Positions 25,896 through 34,703 of a stretch of 64,000 nt of DNA are shown in pieces. This DNA is from Lachnospiraceae bacterium KGMB03038 (GTDB taxonomy: Bacteria; Bacillota; Clostridia; Lachnospirales; Lachnospiraceae). Both the position numbers and the translations under genes were made by a program. Position 1 is the stretch's first letter; the number at the start of each line of letters is the position of its first letter. Below the pieces are notes generated by a model. That model was not told the origin of the DNA and made no database searches. It saw only the letters and a program-made list of their open reading frames with translations. The stretch is taken from assembly GCA_007361935.1 (NCBI GenBank), contig CP041667.1, positions 1,950,501 through 2,014,500 of the forward strand, in the 5' to 3' direction.

Positions 25896-26833
25896 GACAG
25901 GCTCCTTTCCGAATAGAGAAGGCTTCCTCTCTCATCATAGACCCCTTCCACCTGCCCCACATAGTCTTCCCGTCCCAGCACGATATAGCGCTCAAACCGC
26001 TTCTTTGCGATCATCTCGCCAAACAGCGGCTTTTTCTTTAACTCTTCCATAGACTGTCCGTGTACCGTCACCAGCATTTTACAGCCGCAGTGCATAGCGT
26101 ATTCAATAGCATGTACATCTTCCGCTGTGCCGATCTCATCTGCCGCGATCACCTCCGGGCCCATAGAACGGATCAGCATGATCATCCCTTCTGCCTTAGG
26201 GCAGGCGTCCAGCACGTCAGTACGCATCCCCAGATGATTCTGAGCCACTCCCATGTAACACCCCCCGATCTCCGAACGCTCATCCACTACCCCCACCGAC
26301 ATGCCGCGGATATAGGTGTTCCCGCCTGAAACCTGCCGGACAATATCCCTAAGAAGGGTAGTCTTTCCGCAGCGGGGCGGGGATACGATCAGCGTATGGC
26401 AAAGTCTTTTATTTCCTGTAATAAAAGGAAAAATTTTATCCGCGCATCCCAGCACCTCATGAGACATACGGATATTGACAGAAGAGATATATTTTAGATT
26501 CTTCACCCTTCCGCCTTCCATGATCGCCTGTCCTGCCATTCCGATTCTATGTCCTCCTTCGATGGTAATAAATCCCTGGCGCATTTCCTGTTCGTATGCG
26601 TACAGAGAATAGTTGCTGACATATTCCAGCAGTTCCCGGATGTCCTCTTTTGTCACCTGGTAAGGTCTGCCCTGGCGCCGTCCTGGAATCAGTTCTCCGC
26701 CCCGATAGATCAGCATGAGCGGCTGCCCTACCCGCAGCTTGATCTCCTGAAGAAACGCATATTGCAGTTCTTCCTTTTGGATCAGGATCCGCACGCTTTT
26801 TGGCAGTACATTTAAGATTCTCTTTTCCTGCAT
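25892..26833 (-). CDS. spoIIIAA: Stage III sporulation protein AA (ATPase)
   Basis: Cytoplasmic ATPase thought to power the SpoIIIA-SpoIIQ channel; related to secretion ATPases. Start chosen at MQEKRILNVL (313 residues) with AGAGGTGG upstream. Walker A SPPRCGKTT is at 151-159 and Walker B VIAADEIG at 228-235. Between them lies VVDERSEIGGCYMGVAQNHLG. First gene of the operon, behind a sigma-E-like promoter. Confidence 0.95.
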   Translation of the reverse strand: MQEKRILNVLPKSVRILIQKEELQYAFLQEIKLRVGQPLMLIYRGGELIPGRRQGRPYQVTKEDIRELLEYVSNYSLYAYEQEMRQGFITIEGGHRIGMAGQAIMEGGRVKNLKYISSVNIRMSHEVLGCADKIFPFITGNKRLCHTLIVSPPRCGKTTLLRDIVRQVSGGNTYIRGMSVGVVDERSEIGGCYMGVAQNHLGMRTDVLDACPKAEGMIMLIRSMGPEVIAADEIGTAEDVHAIEYAMHCGCKMLVTVHGQSMEELKKKPLFGEMIAKKRFERYIVLGREDYVGQVEGVYDERGSLLYSERSLS

Positions 26834-26856
26834 TGTTGTCCACCTCTTTATACACC

Positions 26857-26884
26857 AATATATGTTGCGGCTTTTCATTTATTC
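26857..26884 (-). promoter_or_regulatory. Possible sigma-E promoter of the spoIIIA operon
   Basis: Minus strand GAATAAAT (26877-26884) and CATATATT (26857-26864) are spaced by about 12-13 bases, similar to sigma-E sites (AT-rich -35, CATACA-like -10). spoIIIA is known to depend on sigma-E in Bacillus. The match is only moderate. Confidence 0.35.
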
Positions 26885-26945
26885 CTGAATATGTTACAAT
26901 CCGGGTAATTGATTTTTATCCTGATCTGGTATAAGGAGGTCTGTT

Positions 26946-28136
26946 ATGATCGCTATTTTTTTAGCGCCTTTCTATGTTTTATTTCATATTTACATTTTCC
27001 GCTGGCTGATCCGCTGGATGTCTGCCTGCAGCGTGCATTTCCAGAAACCGCTGTCAAAGGGATTGGTCCTGGCAGTCTACTGTTTTCTTGCGCTGTCCAT
27101 CCTGCTGGCCTTTTTTCTGCCGTTTCGTTGGCTCAAAGCGCTCTCTAATCTTTGGTTCGGAGCGATCTGCTACATATTTCTGGTGGTAGCGGCCGCGGAC
27201 TTGATCCGCCTGGTTTTGAAATATCTTGTAAAAGTCCCGGCGGAAACCCTTTCTTCCCGGAAAGTCTTCGCTGCCGTTGGAAGTGTGTGTATCCTTCTCA
27301 TTCTATCCCTGACCGTCTGGGGTTACGCATGCGCCCGCAATATCCAGACTACTTCCTACCAGGTAGCTGTGGACAAATCCTGCGGCCGTCTGGACTCCCT
27401 CCGGATCGTCCTGGCGGCTGATCTTCACTTGGGATACAATATGGGCGAAGCCCAGATGGAACAGATGGTAGAAAAAATCAACGCCCAGGATCCGGACCTT
27501 GTTGTCTTTGCGGGAGATTTCTTTGATAACGATTTTGATGCGGTAAAAGATCCTGACCGGATTGCCGCCATTCTCCGAAAGATAGAGAGCCGTTACGGCG
27601 CTTACGCCTGCTATGGCAATCACGATATTCAGGAAAAGATACTGGCCGGATTTACCTTCCCTTCTAATGAAAAGAAAGTCAGCGACCCTCGGATGGACGC
27701 ATTTCTTGAAAATTCCGGCATCCGACTGCTGCAGGATGAGTCCCTGCTGATCGAAGATTCTTTCTACCTTATTGGGAGAGCCGACCGTGAGCGTCCCGGA
27801 AGAGGCATAGATAAGCGGATGACGCCCGCAGAATTGACAGAAGATATGGACAAGACAAAGCCCATCCTGGTCATAGACCATGAGCCGGATGAACTCGCTG
27901 ATCTTGCGGCCGCAGGCGTGGACTTGGATCTATCCGGGCACACCCATGATGGACAGTTGTTCCCCGCCAATCTGATCGTCAGCCTTCTGTGGGAAAATTC
28001 TTACGGATATCTGGAAAAAGACGGTATGCACAATATTGTCACCTCCGGCGTGGGCGTCTTCGGACCAAATATGCGGGTAGGGACAAAGAGCGAGATCTGT
28101 GTGATCGACTGTCAATTGGGGCCGGGGGATTTTTAA
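26946..28136 (+). CDS. Membrane-anchored metallophosphoesterase
   Basis: Calcineurin-type phosphoesterase of the YkuE/YaeI-like group. 396 residues. Four hydrophobic segments (about 5-25, 38-60, 70-92, 106-128) are followed by a soluble catalytic domain. Metal-site motifs are ADLHLG (158-163), GDFFDN (190-195), GNHD (224-227), DHEPDE (about 311) and GHTHDGQ (331-337). The substrate is unknown; relatives act on UDP- or lipid-linked phosphates, but that is not shown here. One of the few plus-strand genes, divergent from spoIIIA. AAGGAGG lies before ATG. Its last codons are inside a 25-bp palindrome that ends the gene. Confidence 0.9.
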   Translation: MIAIFLAPFYVLFHIYIFRWLIRWMSACSVHFQKPLSKGLVLAVYCFLALSILLAFFLPFRWLKALSNLWFGAICYIFLVVAAADLIRLVLKYLVKVPAETLSSRKVFAAVGSVCILLILSLTVWGYACARNIQTTSYQVAVDKSCGRLDSLRIVLAADLHLGYNMGEAQMEQMVEKINAQDPDLVVFAGDFFDNDFDAVKDPDRIAAILRKIESRYGAYACYGNHDIQEKILAGFTFPSNEKKVSDPRMDAFLENSGIRLLQDESLLIEDSFYLIGRADRERPGRGIDKRMTPAELTEDMDKTKPILVIDHEPDELADLAAAGVDLDLSGHTHDGQLFPANLIVSLLWENSYGYLEKDGMHNIVTSGVGVFGPNMRVGTKSEICVIDCQLGPGDF

Positions 28137-28159
28137 AAATCCCCCGGCCCCAATTGACA
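28110..28159. terminator. 25-bp loopless palindrome, bidirectional terminator candidate
   Basis: A perfect inverted repeat without spacer: arms 28110-28134 and 28135-28159, with centre TTTTTAAAAA and a GC-rich flank. It lies between two converging genes (metallophosphoesterase and the YitT protein) and includes the last codons of the former. It could stop transcription from both sides. A related palindrome with matched base changes lies at 36945-36984. Confidence 0.7.
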
Positions 28160-28175
28160 AGCATCCGTATCTGTT

Positions 28176-29036
28176 TTACTCATTAGGTTTGAAATAAAAC
28201 CGTCCAGAGACCTGCTCTGTCCGCAGCACATTTGTAAATGCGTGGGGATCCGCTTCCCGGATAGCCCGCACAACTTCCTTCTGCTCCGCGCTGGAGACAA
28301 CGGAGTAGACCACCTTCCTCTCCCTGTGCTCATGGGACCCTTCTCCCTCCAGGATCGTAGCTCCGTGATTGCTCGTCCGGGAGATGGCTTCATACACGTC
28401 TTTCGCCTGATTCGTGACGACAAGAAGGGTCTGCTGCTGGTATTTCTTGTACAAGATATGCAGCACCTGGGTAGAGGCGTACTGGAAAAAGATAGAGTAA
28501 AGCGCCTTGTCCCATCCGAACAGGATACCCGCCGACACCAGGATCACAGCATTGATCCCCAGCACAATATTGAAGGAGTCCACTCCCTTCTTCTCGGACA
28601 GGTGAATCGCGATAAAGTCTGTTCCTCCTGTGGTCGCGTTGACCGCCAGGCACATGCTGATGACAAGGCCGTTGATCATGCCGCCAAAAATCGAGATCAG
28701 CAGGGTATCGTATGTGATCACATAAGCCGGAAGGATATCCGTCAGCACACTGGTCAGCACGATCGACAGACCTGAGAACAGAGTAAATTTCTTCCCGATA
28801 TATCGATAGCCGATATATATAGGCACGGCGTTGATCGCCACGTTCAGAACCGTATACGGAATCTCAATATGAAAGAATATCTCTCCCGCGCGCTGGAACA
28901 AAAGTGTCAGACCTGTGGCCCCGCCCGGGAAAAGTCCTCCCGTGCGCACGAATGTCTTGATATTCAGCGCCATGATGGCAGATGCGGCAGCAATAACGAG
29001 AATCCTTTTGATATCCTTTCCTGGTTCAAATTTCAT
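28176..29036 (-). CDS. YitT family membrane protein
   Basis: 286-residue protein of the YitT/DUF161 family. About five membrane helices in the first 190 residues include the signature GGLFPGGATGLTLLFQ near 32-47 and NATTGGTDFIAIHLS near 130. The C-terminal DUF2179 domain covers about 205-280 (TNHGATILEGEGSHEHRERKVVY, seen in parts). Function is unknown in most species. It lies last in the row LysR-POT-pepT-M18 but its link to peptide use is unproven. Confidence 0.9.
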   Translation of the reverse strand: MKFEPGKDIKRILVIAAASAIMALNIKTFVRTGGLFPGGATGLTLLFQRAGEIFFHIEIPYTVLNVAINAVPIYIGYRYIGKKFTLFSGLSIVLTSVLTDILPAYVITYDTLLISIFGGMINGLVISMCLAVNATTGGTDFIAIHLSEKKGVDSFNIVLGINAVILVSAGILFGWDKALYSIFFQYASTQVLHILYKKYQQQTLLVVTNQAKDVYEAISRTSNHGATILEGEGSHEHRERKVVYSVVSSAEQKEVVRAIREADPHAFTNVLRTEQVSGRFYFKPNE

Positions 29037-29066
29037 AATATCCTGAAACCTCTCTTATGATTTTTC

Positions 29067-30380
29067 TTACCGCCGAAGCGTATATTCACTGATTCCGCTG
29101 TTAAAAAAGGCTTCGACAGCCCGAATCATAAAGGCGCAGTCCCGCACGCCCGCAGTCTCATAGGCTGAGTGCATGGAAAGCTGAGGAAGTCCAATATCCA
29201 CCGCGTTCATAGACACCTGGGACATGGCGATATTCCCCAGGGTACTTCCGCCTTGCATGTCGGAGCGGTTGGCGAAGAACTGAAGGGGAACTCCCGCCTT
29301 TGCGCAGATCCCTTTCCACACAGCGATGCTGACCGCATCGCTTGTATACTGCTGCCCGGCATGAGACTTAACGACTATCCCCTCATTCATATAGACACAA
29401 TTGTTCTCATCCGTCTTCTCCGGATGGTTCGGGTGCACCGCATGGGCGTTATCGCAGCTGACCATAAAGCTGGACGCCACTGCGCGGCGCAGTTCCTCCG
29501 CCGTTTTCCCCAGGCCGTCATTGATCCGTTCCAGCACATCCCGAAGGAACGTAGACGCGGCGCCCTGCTTTGTATTGGACCCAACTTCCTCGTTGTCAAA
29601 ACAAGCGAACACATTCACCGCGCGCTTATCAGTCCCTCTCAAAAATCCGATAAAAGATGCATAAGCGCTCTGCAGATCGTCCAGATGGGGTGCTGAGATA
29701 AACTCTCGTTCTTTCCCCCAGATAGAAGGCTGCATGCGGTTGTAGAGATAGAGATCCATACCAAAAATCTCCTCCGGTCCCGCCTCCAGTTCTTCTGCCA
29801 CGATCTGTCTTACAGCTCCTTGTGCATCGGCCGCTTCCCCCGCAAACAGAGGGAGCATATCCACCTGCTTATTGATGGAACTCTTCTCGTTGATCTCCCG
29901 GTTCATGTGGATGGCGACACTTGGGATCAGCGCCAGATCCCGGTCGATCTTCACCAATTTCTCCCGGAAGCCGTCTTCCTCCTTCAGGATAACACGCCCA
30001 GCCAGCGAAAGCGGCCTGTCCATCCAGGTGGCGCACAGACCGCTCCCGTATCCCTCTGTGTTGAGCTTCATATAACGGCCCCTTACCGAAAGTTCCGCTT
30101 TCTCTTTCAGCTTAAACGCAGGGGAGTCACTATGGGATGCCGCAACCTTAAAACTGTAATCCTCCAGCGCGGAGCCGACCCGGAAAGCAATGATGCTGGA
30201 TCCGTTCCGCACTGTATAGTACGCTCCGCCCGGCCGGATATCCCAGCTCTCCCGCTCCGGAAGGCACTGGAATCCGTGTCCCTTGAGCATACAGGCAAAA
30301 TTATCCGCCGCGTGAAAGGCGGTGGGACTGTCCGCCAGAAAACGGATCAGCCCCTGTATATCCTCATCATACATTTCCAT
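29067..30380 (-). CDS. M18 family aminopeptidase
   Basis: Zinc aminopeptidase for N-terminal (often acidic) residues, forming a large tetrahedral complex in relatives. 437 residues. Seen: AASHSDSPAFKLK (metal His region near 88), SAPHLDDLQSAYASFIG, the catalytic/metal segment FDNEEVGSNTKQGAAS near 262 and DNAHAVHPNHPEK near 312. It starts two bases after the peptidase T stop, so both are cotranslated. Acts on peptides brought in by the POT transporter upstream (inference). Confidence 0.93.
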   Translation of the reverse strand: MEMYDEDIQGLIRFLADSPTAFHAADNFACMLKGHGFQCLPERESWDIRPGGAYYTVRNGSSIIAFRVGSALEDYSFKVAASHSDSPAFKLKEKAELSVRGRYMKLNTEGYGSGLCATWMDRPLSLAGRVILKEEDGFREKLVKIDRDLALIPSVAIHMNREINEKSSINKQVDMLPLFAGEAADAQGAVRQIVAEELEAGPEEIFGMDLYLYNRMQPSIWGKEREFISAPHLDDLQSAYASFIGFLRGTDKRAVNVFACFDNEEVGSNTKQGAASTFLRDVLERINDGLGKTAEELRRAVASSFMVSCDNAHAVHPNHPEKTDENNCVYMNEGIVVKSHAGQQYTSDAVSIAVWKGICAKAGVPLQFFANRSDMQGGSTLGNIAMSQVSMNAVDIGLPQLSMHSAYETAGVRDCAFMIRAVEAFFNSGISEYTLRR

Positions 30381-30382
30381 GT

Positions 30383-31609
30383 CTATTTCTCCTCATATGC
30401 GGCGTAGCTCTTCAGAATATCTTTAACAATGCCTACTGCCAGATCCATACCCTCTACTGTGATGTGTTCAAAGGGGCCATGGAACGCGGATCCGCCTGTC
30501 CCAAGATTCGGACACGGCAGCCCCTTGAAGCTGAGTCTCGCTCCATCCGTGCCGCCGCGCACCGGGGAAATATCCGGTGTAAGCCCCGCGTCTGTGATAG
30601 CCTTCTTGGCAATGTCAACCAGATGCATGCAGGGTTCGATCTTCTCCCGCATATTGTAGTAAGACTCCGCGATCTCCAGCTCTACCGTTCCCTCGCCGTA
30701 CTTCTCGTTCATTTCCTTTTGGATCCGGCGCAAGGTCTCATGACGCTGCTTAAATTTTTCTCCGCTGTGGTCGCGAACCAAATACCGCATCTGCGTCTTC
30801 TCCGTATTCCCATTGAAAGCCATCAGATGGAAGAACCCCTCGTACCCTTCCGTTGTTTCCGGCCGCTCGTCCGGCAGTCTGGACTGAATCTCCATGCCGA
30901 TGAGCTGGGAGTTCACCAGGATTCCTTTTGCGCTGCCAGTGTGCACGTTCACACCGTGGATTGTAAAATATGCTGTGGATGCGTTAAAATTCTCAAACTG
31001 AATCTCGCCTTCGATATCTCCGTCCAGCGTATAGGCAAAATCTGCGCCAAAGCGTTCCACATCGAAGTTTTTAGCGCCCCGCGCGATCTCTTCATCCGGG
31101 GTAAAGCCAATACAGATCTTTCCATGGGGGATATTCTCCTTCAGGATCTCATCCGCCGCTGTGATGATCTCCGCTATGCCCGCCTTGTCGTCCGCGCCCA
31201 GGAGCGTAGTTCCGTCTGTGGTGATAAGGGTTCTCCCTTTCATGTTCTTCAGATGCGGGAACTCTTTGACAGAGAGCACTTTCCCGCTCTCTCCCAGTTT
31301 CACGTCCTCTCCGTTGTAGTTCTTGGTGAACTGCGGATGGATATCCTTTCCGGGGAAATCCATCACAGTATCCATATGGGCGATAAGACCGATGGCCGGC
31401 TTGTCCTCATAGCCGGGAGTGGCCGGAATCTCCGCGTAGAGGTAGCACATGTCGTTGAGTTCCACTTTTTCAACACCAATGTCCTTTAACTCCTGCGCAA
31501 GAAGCCTGCCCAGTTCAAACTGTCTCTGGGTGGACGGAACCGTCTCGCTCGTTTCGTCACTTGTCGTCCAGACATTTACGTACCTTAAAAATCTCTCATA
31601 TGCCTTCAT
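30383..31609 (-). CDS. pepT: Peptidase T (tripeptide aminopeptidase)
   Basis: M20B zinc peptidase that removes the N-terminal residue of tripeptides. Start chosen at MKAYERFLRY (408 residues, usual length) with AAGGAGGA upstream; a longer frame exists but puts the ribosome site inside. Metal motifs: LIAHMDTVMDF (about 76-86), TDGTTLLGADDKAG (about 132-145), FTPDEEIARGAKNFD (about 172) and FHGPFEHI (about 378). Part of the POT-pepT-M18 operon. Confidence 0.96.
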   Translation of the reverse strand: MKAYERFLRYVNVWTTSDETSETVPSTQRQFELGRLLAQELKDIGVEKVELNDMCYLYAEIPATPGYEDKPAIGLIAHMDTVMDFPGKDIHPQFTKNYNGEDVKLGESGKVLSVKEFPHLKNMKGRTLITTDGTTLLGADDKAGIAEIITAADEILKENIPHGKICIGFTPDEEIARGAKNFDVERFGADFAYTLDGDIEGEIQFENFNASTAYFTIHGVNVHTGSAKGILVNSQLIGMEIQSRLPDERPETTEGYEGFFHLMAFNGNTEKTQMRYLVRDHSGEKFKQRHETLRRIQKEMNEKYGEGTVELEIAESYYNMREKIEPCMHLVDIAKKAITDAGLTPDISPVRGGTDGARLSFKGLPCPNLGTGGSAFHGPFEHITVEGMDLAVGIVKDILKSYAAYEEK

Positions 31610-31690
31610 AGCTTTTTCCTCCTTATTCTTGAAATGCCAGGGATCCGCGTCTTCTTGCGGCCCTGACATTTTTATGTTCGTTCTATTTTA

Positions 31691-33085
31691 TTAATCCTCG
31701 TCTTCCACCAGCTTGTTCAGCTTCTTGTTTGTCGCAACCATGAAGAGCGCGCACAGAAGAAGAAGAATGAAGATTGCCACGAGAACCGGGAAGATATTCA
31801 TGTTCTCAATGATCACCTGAACATAAGGGCTTAACTTGGAAGCGCAGAATGTCGCCACCGTGATAACGCCCATGAGAAGGGACAGGTATTTCTTCGGCGC
31901 GTACTTGCTGACGAAGGCGTTGCGAAGCGGTGAGAAGCACATCTCGCCGATGGTCAGAAGAAATACAAATCCTACCATCCACAGTACACTTACCTTATTG
32001 CCAGCCGGTGAACCCACGCCGCGGGTGAACTCTGCCAGCACGACCACTCCGAAGGCACATCCAAGGAACAAGAAACTTAATCCAATCTTCTGGAACATGT
32101 TCAGGTCGCCCTGGGGTCTCTCGGAAAGCTTTCTCCAAACAGCCGCCATCACACCGCCAAGCGCCACGCACAGCAGTCCGTTAAGAGAGGTGTTGATCCA
32201 GCCCGGCGCAATCTCGATCCCTGCCAGGTGCATATCCACGTACTCGGTCATATAGATGGTCAGCGCCAGCTCGTTCTGGTAGTAGAACAGCCAAAAGATA
32301 ATAGAGAAAGCAGACACAAGGATGATGGCCCACACTCGTCTCTTCTCCGCTCGTGTCAGAGGCTCAGCGGACTTTTCTTTCTTCTTGTCCTTCTTGCTGT
32401 CCTCGCCGATGATATTGCCTTGAGTGTCTGTCAGGTATTTAAAGGGTTTTTTGCCCTGGCCCTGAAGAGATTTCCAGTTTGCCACAAACCATACGGCAGC
32501 GATCAGGCAGAATACGGCGCTTAAGAAGAAACACTGACGGAATCCCAACACATCGCCGTTTTTAAATGTATTCAGATACAGGTAGCCCGTTGCCACAGAT
32601 CCCACAAAGGAGCCGATATTTACAAAAGAATACTGGATTGAAAACGCGGAATCCAGCATACTCTTATCATCATACATACGTCCCTGTATCGCGGACAGAT
32701 TGCCCTTGAAGAATCCGGTTCCGATAGAGATGACGATCACCATCAAGTTCACCATAGCCGCGTTTGCCGCCTTCCAGCCGATCAGGTAGCCAATAGCCAT
32801 GATAACACTTCCTAAAGGGATGGCGTATCTGGCTCCCAGCCAGCGGTCGCTGATGTAGCCGCCGATGATCGGCGCCAGGTAAGTATAGGCTGTCAGGTTG
32901 GCCGCGATCACGGCAGCCTGCGCATTGTCGATCCCCAGACCGCCCTCTCCCACCGCCTTGATCAGAAACAGTAGCAAAATTGGCTTTGCCCCGTAGTAAG
33001 CCAGTCTTTCAAACGTGAATGTCAGATTGCAGACATAAAAGCCCCAAGGGTGCTTTTTCTTCACTGCTGTTGTACTTTCTCCCAT
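31691..33085 (-). CDS. POT family proton-coupled peptide transporter
   Basis: Di-/tripeptide importer of the major facilitator superfamily. About 464 residues and 12 or more membrane helices. Family features are the start region NLTFTFERLAYYGAKPILLLFL, APIIGGYISDRWLGARYAIPLGSV (PTR signature, seen in parts), and FFLSAVF. The first in-frame ATG is only two bases after AGGAGG, so the second ATG (MGESTTAV, 11-base spacing) is used; the first would add three residues. It is followed by two peptidases, forming an uptake-and-digest unit. Confidence 0.93.
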   Translation of the reverse strand: MGESTTAVKKKHPWGFYVCNLTFTFERLAYYGAKPILLLFLIKAVGEGGLGIDNAQAAVIAANLTAYTYLAPIIGGYISDRWLGARYAIPLGSVIMAIGYLIGWKAANAAMVNLMVIVISIGTGFFKGNLSAIQGRMYDDKSMLDSAFSIQYSFVNIGSFVGSVATGYLYLNTFKNGDVLGFRQCFFLSAVFCLIAAVWFVANWKSLQGQGKKPFKYLTDTQGNIIGEDSKKDKKKEKSAEPLTRAEKRRVWAIILVSAFSIIFWLFYYQNELALTIYMTEYVDMHLAGIEIAPGWINTSLNGLLCVALGGVMAAVWRKLSERPQGDLNMFQKIGLSFLFLGCAFGVVVLAEFTRGVGSPAGNKVSVLWMVGFVFLLTIGEMCFSPLRNAFVSKYAPKKYLSLLMGVITVATFCASKLSPYVQVIIENMNIFPVLVAIFILLLLCALFMVATNKKLNKLVEDED

Positions 33086-33185
33086 TTTTCTCATTTCCTC
33101 CTAACGTTCAGCATCATACCTAAAATTCTACATCTGTACCACCTGAGACTCAAACAAGAAAAAGCTATGCAGTGATAAGGAAAAG

Positions 33186-34058
33186 TTATTCTTCCATTTT
33201 ATCTTTCAATATCTTAATGAATTTCGATACATTCTTTTTCTCCGACGCGCGGAAATAATAAAGCCGAATCGCGCATGTCTCCTCATAGTCCGCCAGCTGT
33301 CGGATCTCCCCGTCCCCGCGCCAAAAGTAACGGCTGTCTACAAAGGCGAAGGCATCGTTAAACTCCACCTTGATCTTCATGGTCTCCACATTCTTCACCT
33401 CGATGAACCGACACCCGTCCTCCAGGCGGCCGCGAGCTTCCTCCTGGACGCTGCAGCTGTAGGAGGAGGCCAGATAGCACCGATGCCCCCGCAGGTCATC
33501 CAGCCGGAGCGGTCCGTAAGGGATCGTAGTATTCTTACCCACATAGACACCGATCCGGGAACCGGTTAGATTCTCCCCCGCCACCCCAGGCTCATCCTCC
33601 AGCGCCTGGTTTTCGTAGCCGATGAACACGTCCAGTTCATGGTTCTTCATCATCCGGGCTCCGATCATATTATCCAGATTGTAACACTCCATCTTCTCAC
33701 CAACCCTCAGGAAATTGGGATCATACACCTGCTCATAAGTCATCCACATCTTCTTGTTGATAGCGCTGTCAATTCCGATGTACGTCACCTCCCGATTCCG
33801 AAATTGCTCAATCTCCCGCGTCATCCGCGCCTCTATCTCCAGCATCTCCTTAGCCCGGCGGTAAACAATCTGTCCCAACTCTGTGGGAACTACCTCGCCC
33901 TTGCCCCGGTTGATCAGTTTTCCGCCCGCCATTTTCTCCAGAGATGAGATGTTCTGGCTGATGGCCGTCTGAGACACATAGTTGATGTTGCCCGCTTTTG
34001 TAAAACTCCTGTTCTCGATCACATCTACAAAATATTTATACTTCCATATACTGCTCAC
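33186..34058 (-). CDS. LysR-family transcriptional regulator
   Basis: 290 residues. N-terminal winged HTH at about 1-65 with SFTKAGNINYVSQTAISQNISSLE (seen in parts) as the recognition helix region, then an effector-binding domain. It is read in the same direction as the peptide transport genes downstream rather than diverging from a target, and its start shares ATGA with the stop of ogt. The transporter promoter has TATGAT but no good -35, as expected for an activated promoter; LysR control of the peptide cluster is a guess from position. Confidence 0.88.
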   Translation of the reverse strand: MSSIWKYKYFVDVIENRSFTKAGNINYVSQTAISQNISSLEKMAGGKLINRGKGEVVPTELGQIVYRRAKEMLEIEARMTREIEQFRNREVTYIGIDSAINKKMWMTYEQVYDPNFLRVGEKMECYNLDNMIGARMMKNHELDVFIGYENQALEDEPGVAGENLTGSRIGVYVGKNTTIPYGPLRLDDLRGHRCYLASSYSCSVQEEARGRLEDGCRFIEVKNVETMKIKVEFNDAFAFVDSRYFWRGDGEIRQLADYEETCAIRLYYFRASEKKNVSKFIKILKDKMEE

Positions 34059-34591
34059 ATCCGCGCCCTCCCGCCGGGAAATAAGAACTGGTTATCCGCC
34101 TTTTCCAGCTCTAGTAGCTTCACCTTTTTCTCGATTCCCCCTGCATACCCTGTCAGGCTGCCATTGGCCCCTACCACCCGGTGGCAGGGTACGATGATAG
34201 AGATCTGGTTATGGCCCACCGCTCCGCCTACCGCCCGGGCGGACACCTTCTTTCCCCCTCTTTTTCCGGCCAGTCTGCCGGCAATCTCTCCATAGGTCAT
34301 AGTCTGACCGTAAGGGATCGTACGGAGGATTTCCCATACTTCTTTCTGGAAATCTGTTCCTCTTAAGTGGAGCGGCAGGGGAATCCGCGGCTCTTCTCCC
34401 GAGAAATAAATGTCCAGCCACTGTTTCGCCGCTTGAAATAGGGGAATCTCTTTTTCTTCCCGCTCTTTGTCAAGATGAAGCCCAAAATATTTCTGTCCTT
34501 CAAACCATAATCCGGTAAGGCATGTTTCGTCTGCCGCCAGCAAGATCCTGCCTATAGGCGACTGATAATGACTGACATACTGCATAACCAT
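34055..34591 (-). CDS. ogt: Methylated-DNA-protein cysteine methyltransferase
   Basis: Suicide repair protein that takes alkyl groups from O6-alkylguanine. 178 residues. The active-site motif IIVPCHRVVGANGSLTGYAGG is at about residue 133 (acceptor Cys in PCHR). The DNA-binding helix region ALRGTDFQKEVWEILRTIPYG precedes it (motif given in part; TPYGQTMTYGEIA type). The four-base overlap with the LysR gene indicates coupled translation, although the two functions have no known link. Confidence 0.95.
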   Translation of the reverse strand: MVMQYVSHYQSPIGRILLAADETCLTGLWFEGQKYFGLHLDKEREEKEIPLFQAAKQWLDIYFSGEEPRIPLPLHLRGTDFQKEVWEILRTIPYGQTMTYGEIAGRLAGKRGGKKVSARAVGGAVGHNQISIIVPCHRVVGANGSLTGYAGGIEKKVKLLELEKADNQFLFPGGRARM

Positions 34592-34622
34592 TCCTCCTTC
34601 TTCTGAATTTTTCTTTTTGAAA

Positions 34623-34655
34623 AACCCCGTATCCGTCTCACACGGTTACGGGGTT
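34623..34655 (-). terminator. Terminator of pnp
   Basis: Stem AACCCCGTA / TACGGGGTT (34623-34631 and 34647-34655) continues inward with a second paired block, and is followed on the minus strand by TTTTTC. It separates pnp from ogt. Confidence 0.85.
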
Positions 34656-34703
34656 CCTATGCTCTTTATGGATCCTTTTATTCTATTCTGTCAGAAAGAC
34701 GGC

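Noticed and set aside
28133..28423. Minus-strand frame ending in the same residues as the metallophosphoesterase
   Set aside because: The shared ending arises only because the 25-bp palindrome reads the same on both strands; the frame overlaps the YitT gene out of phase.
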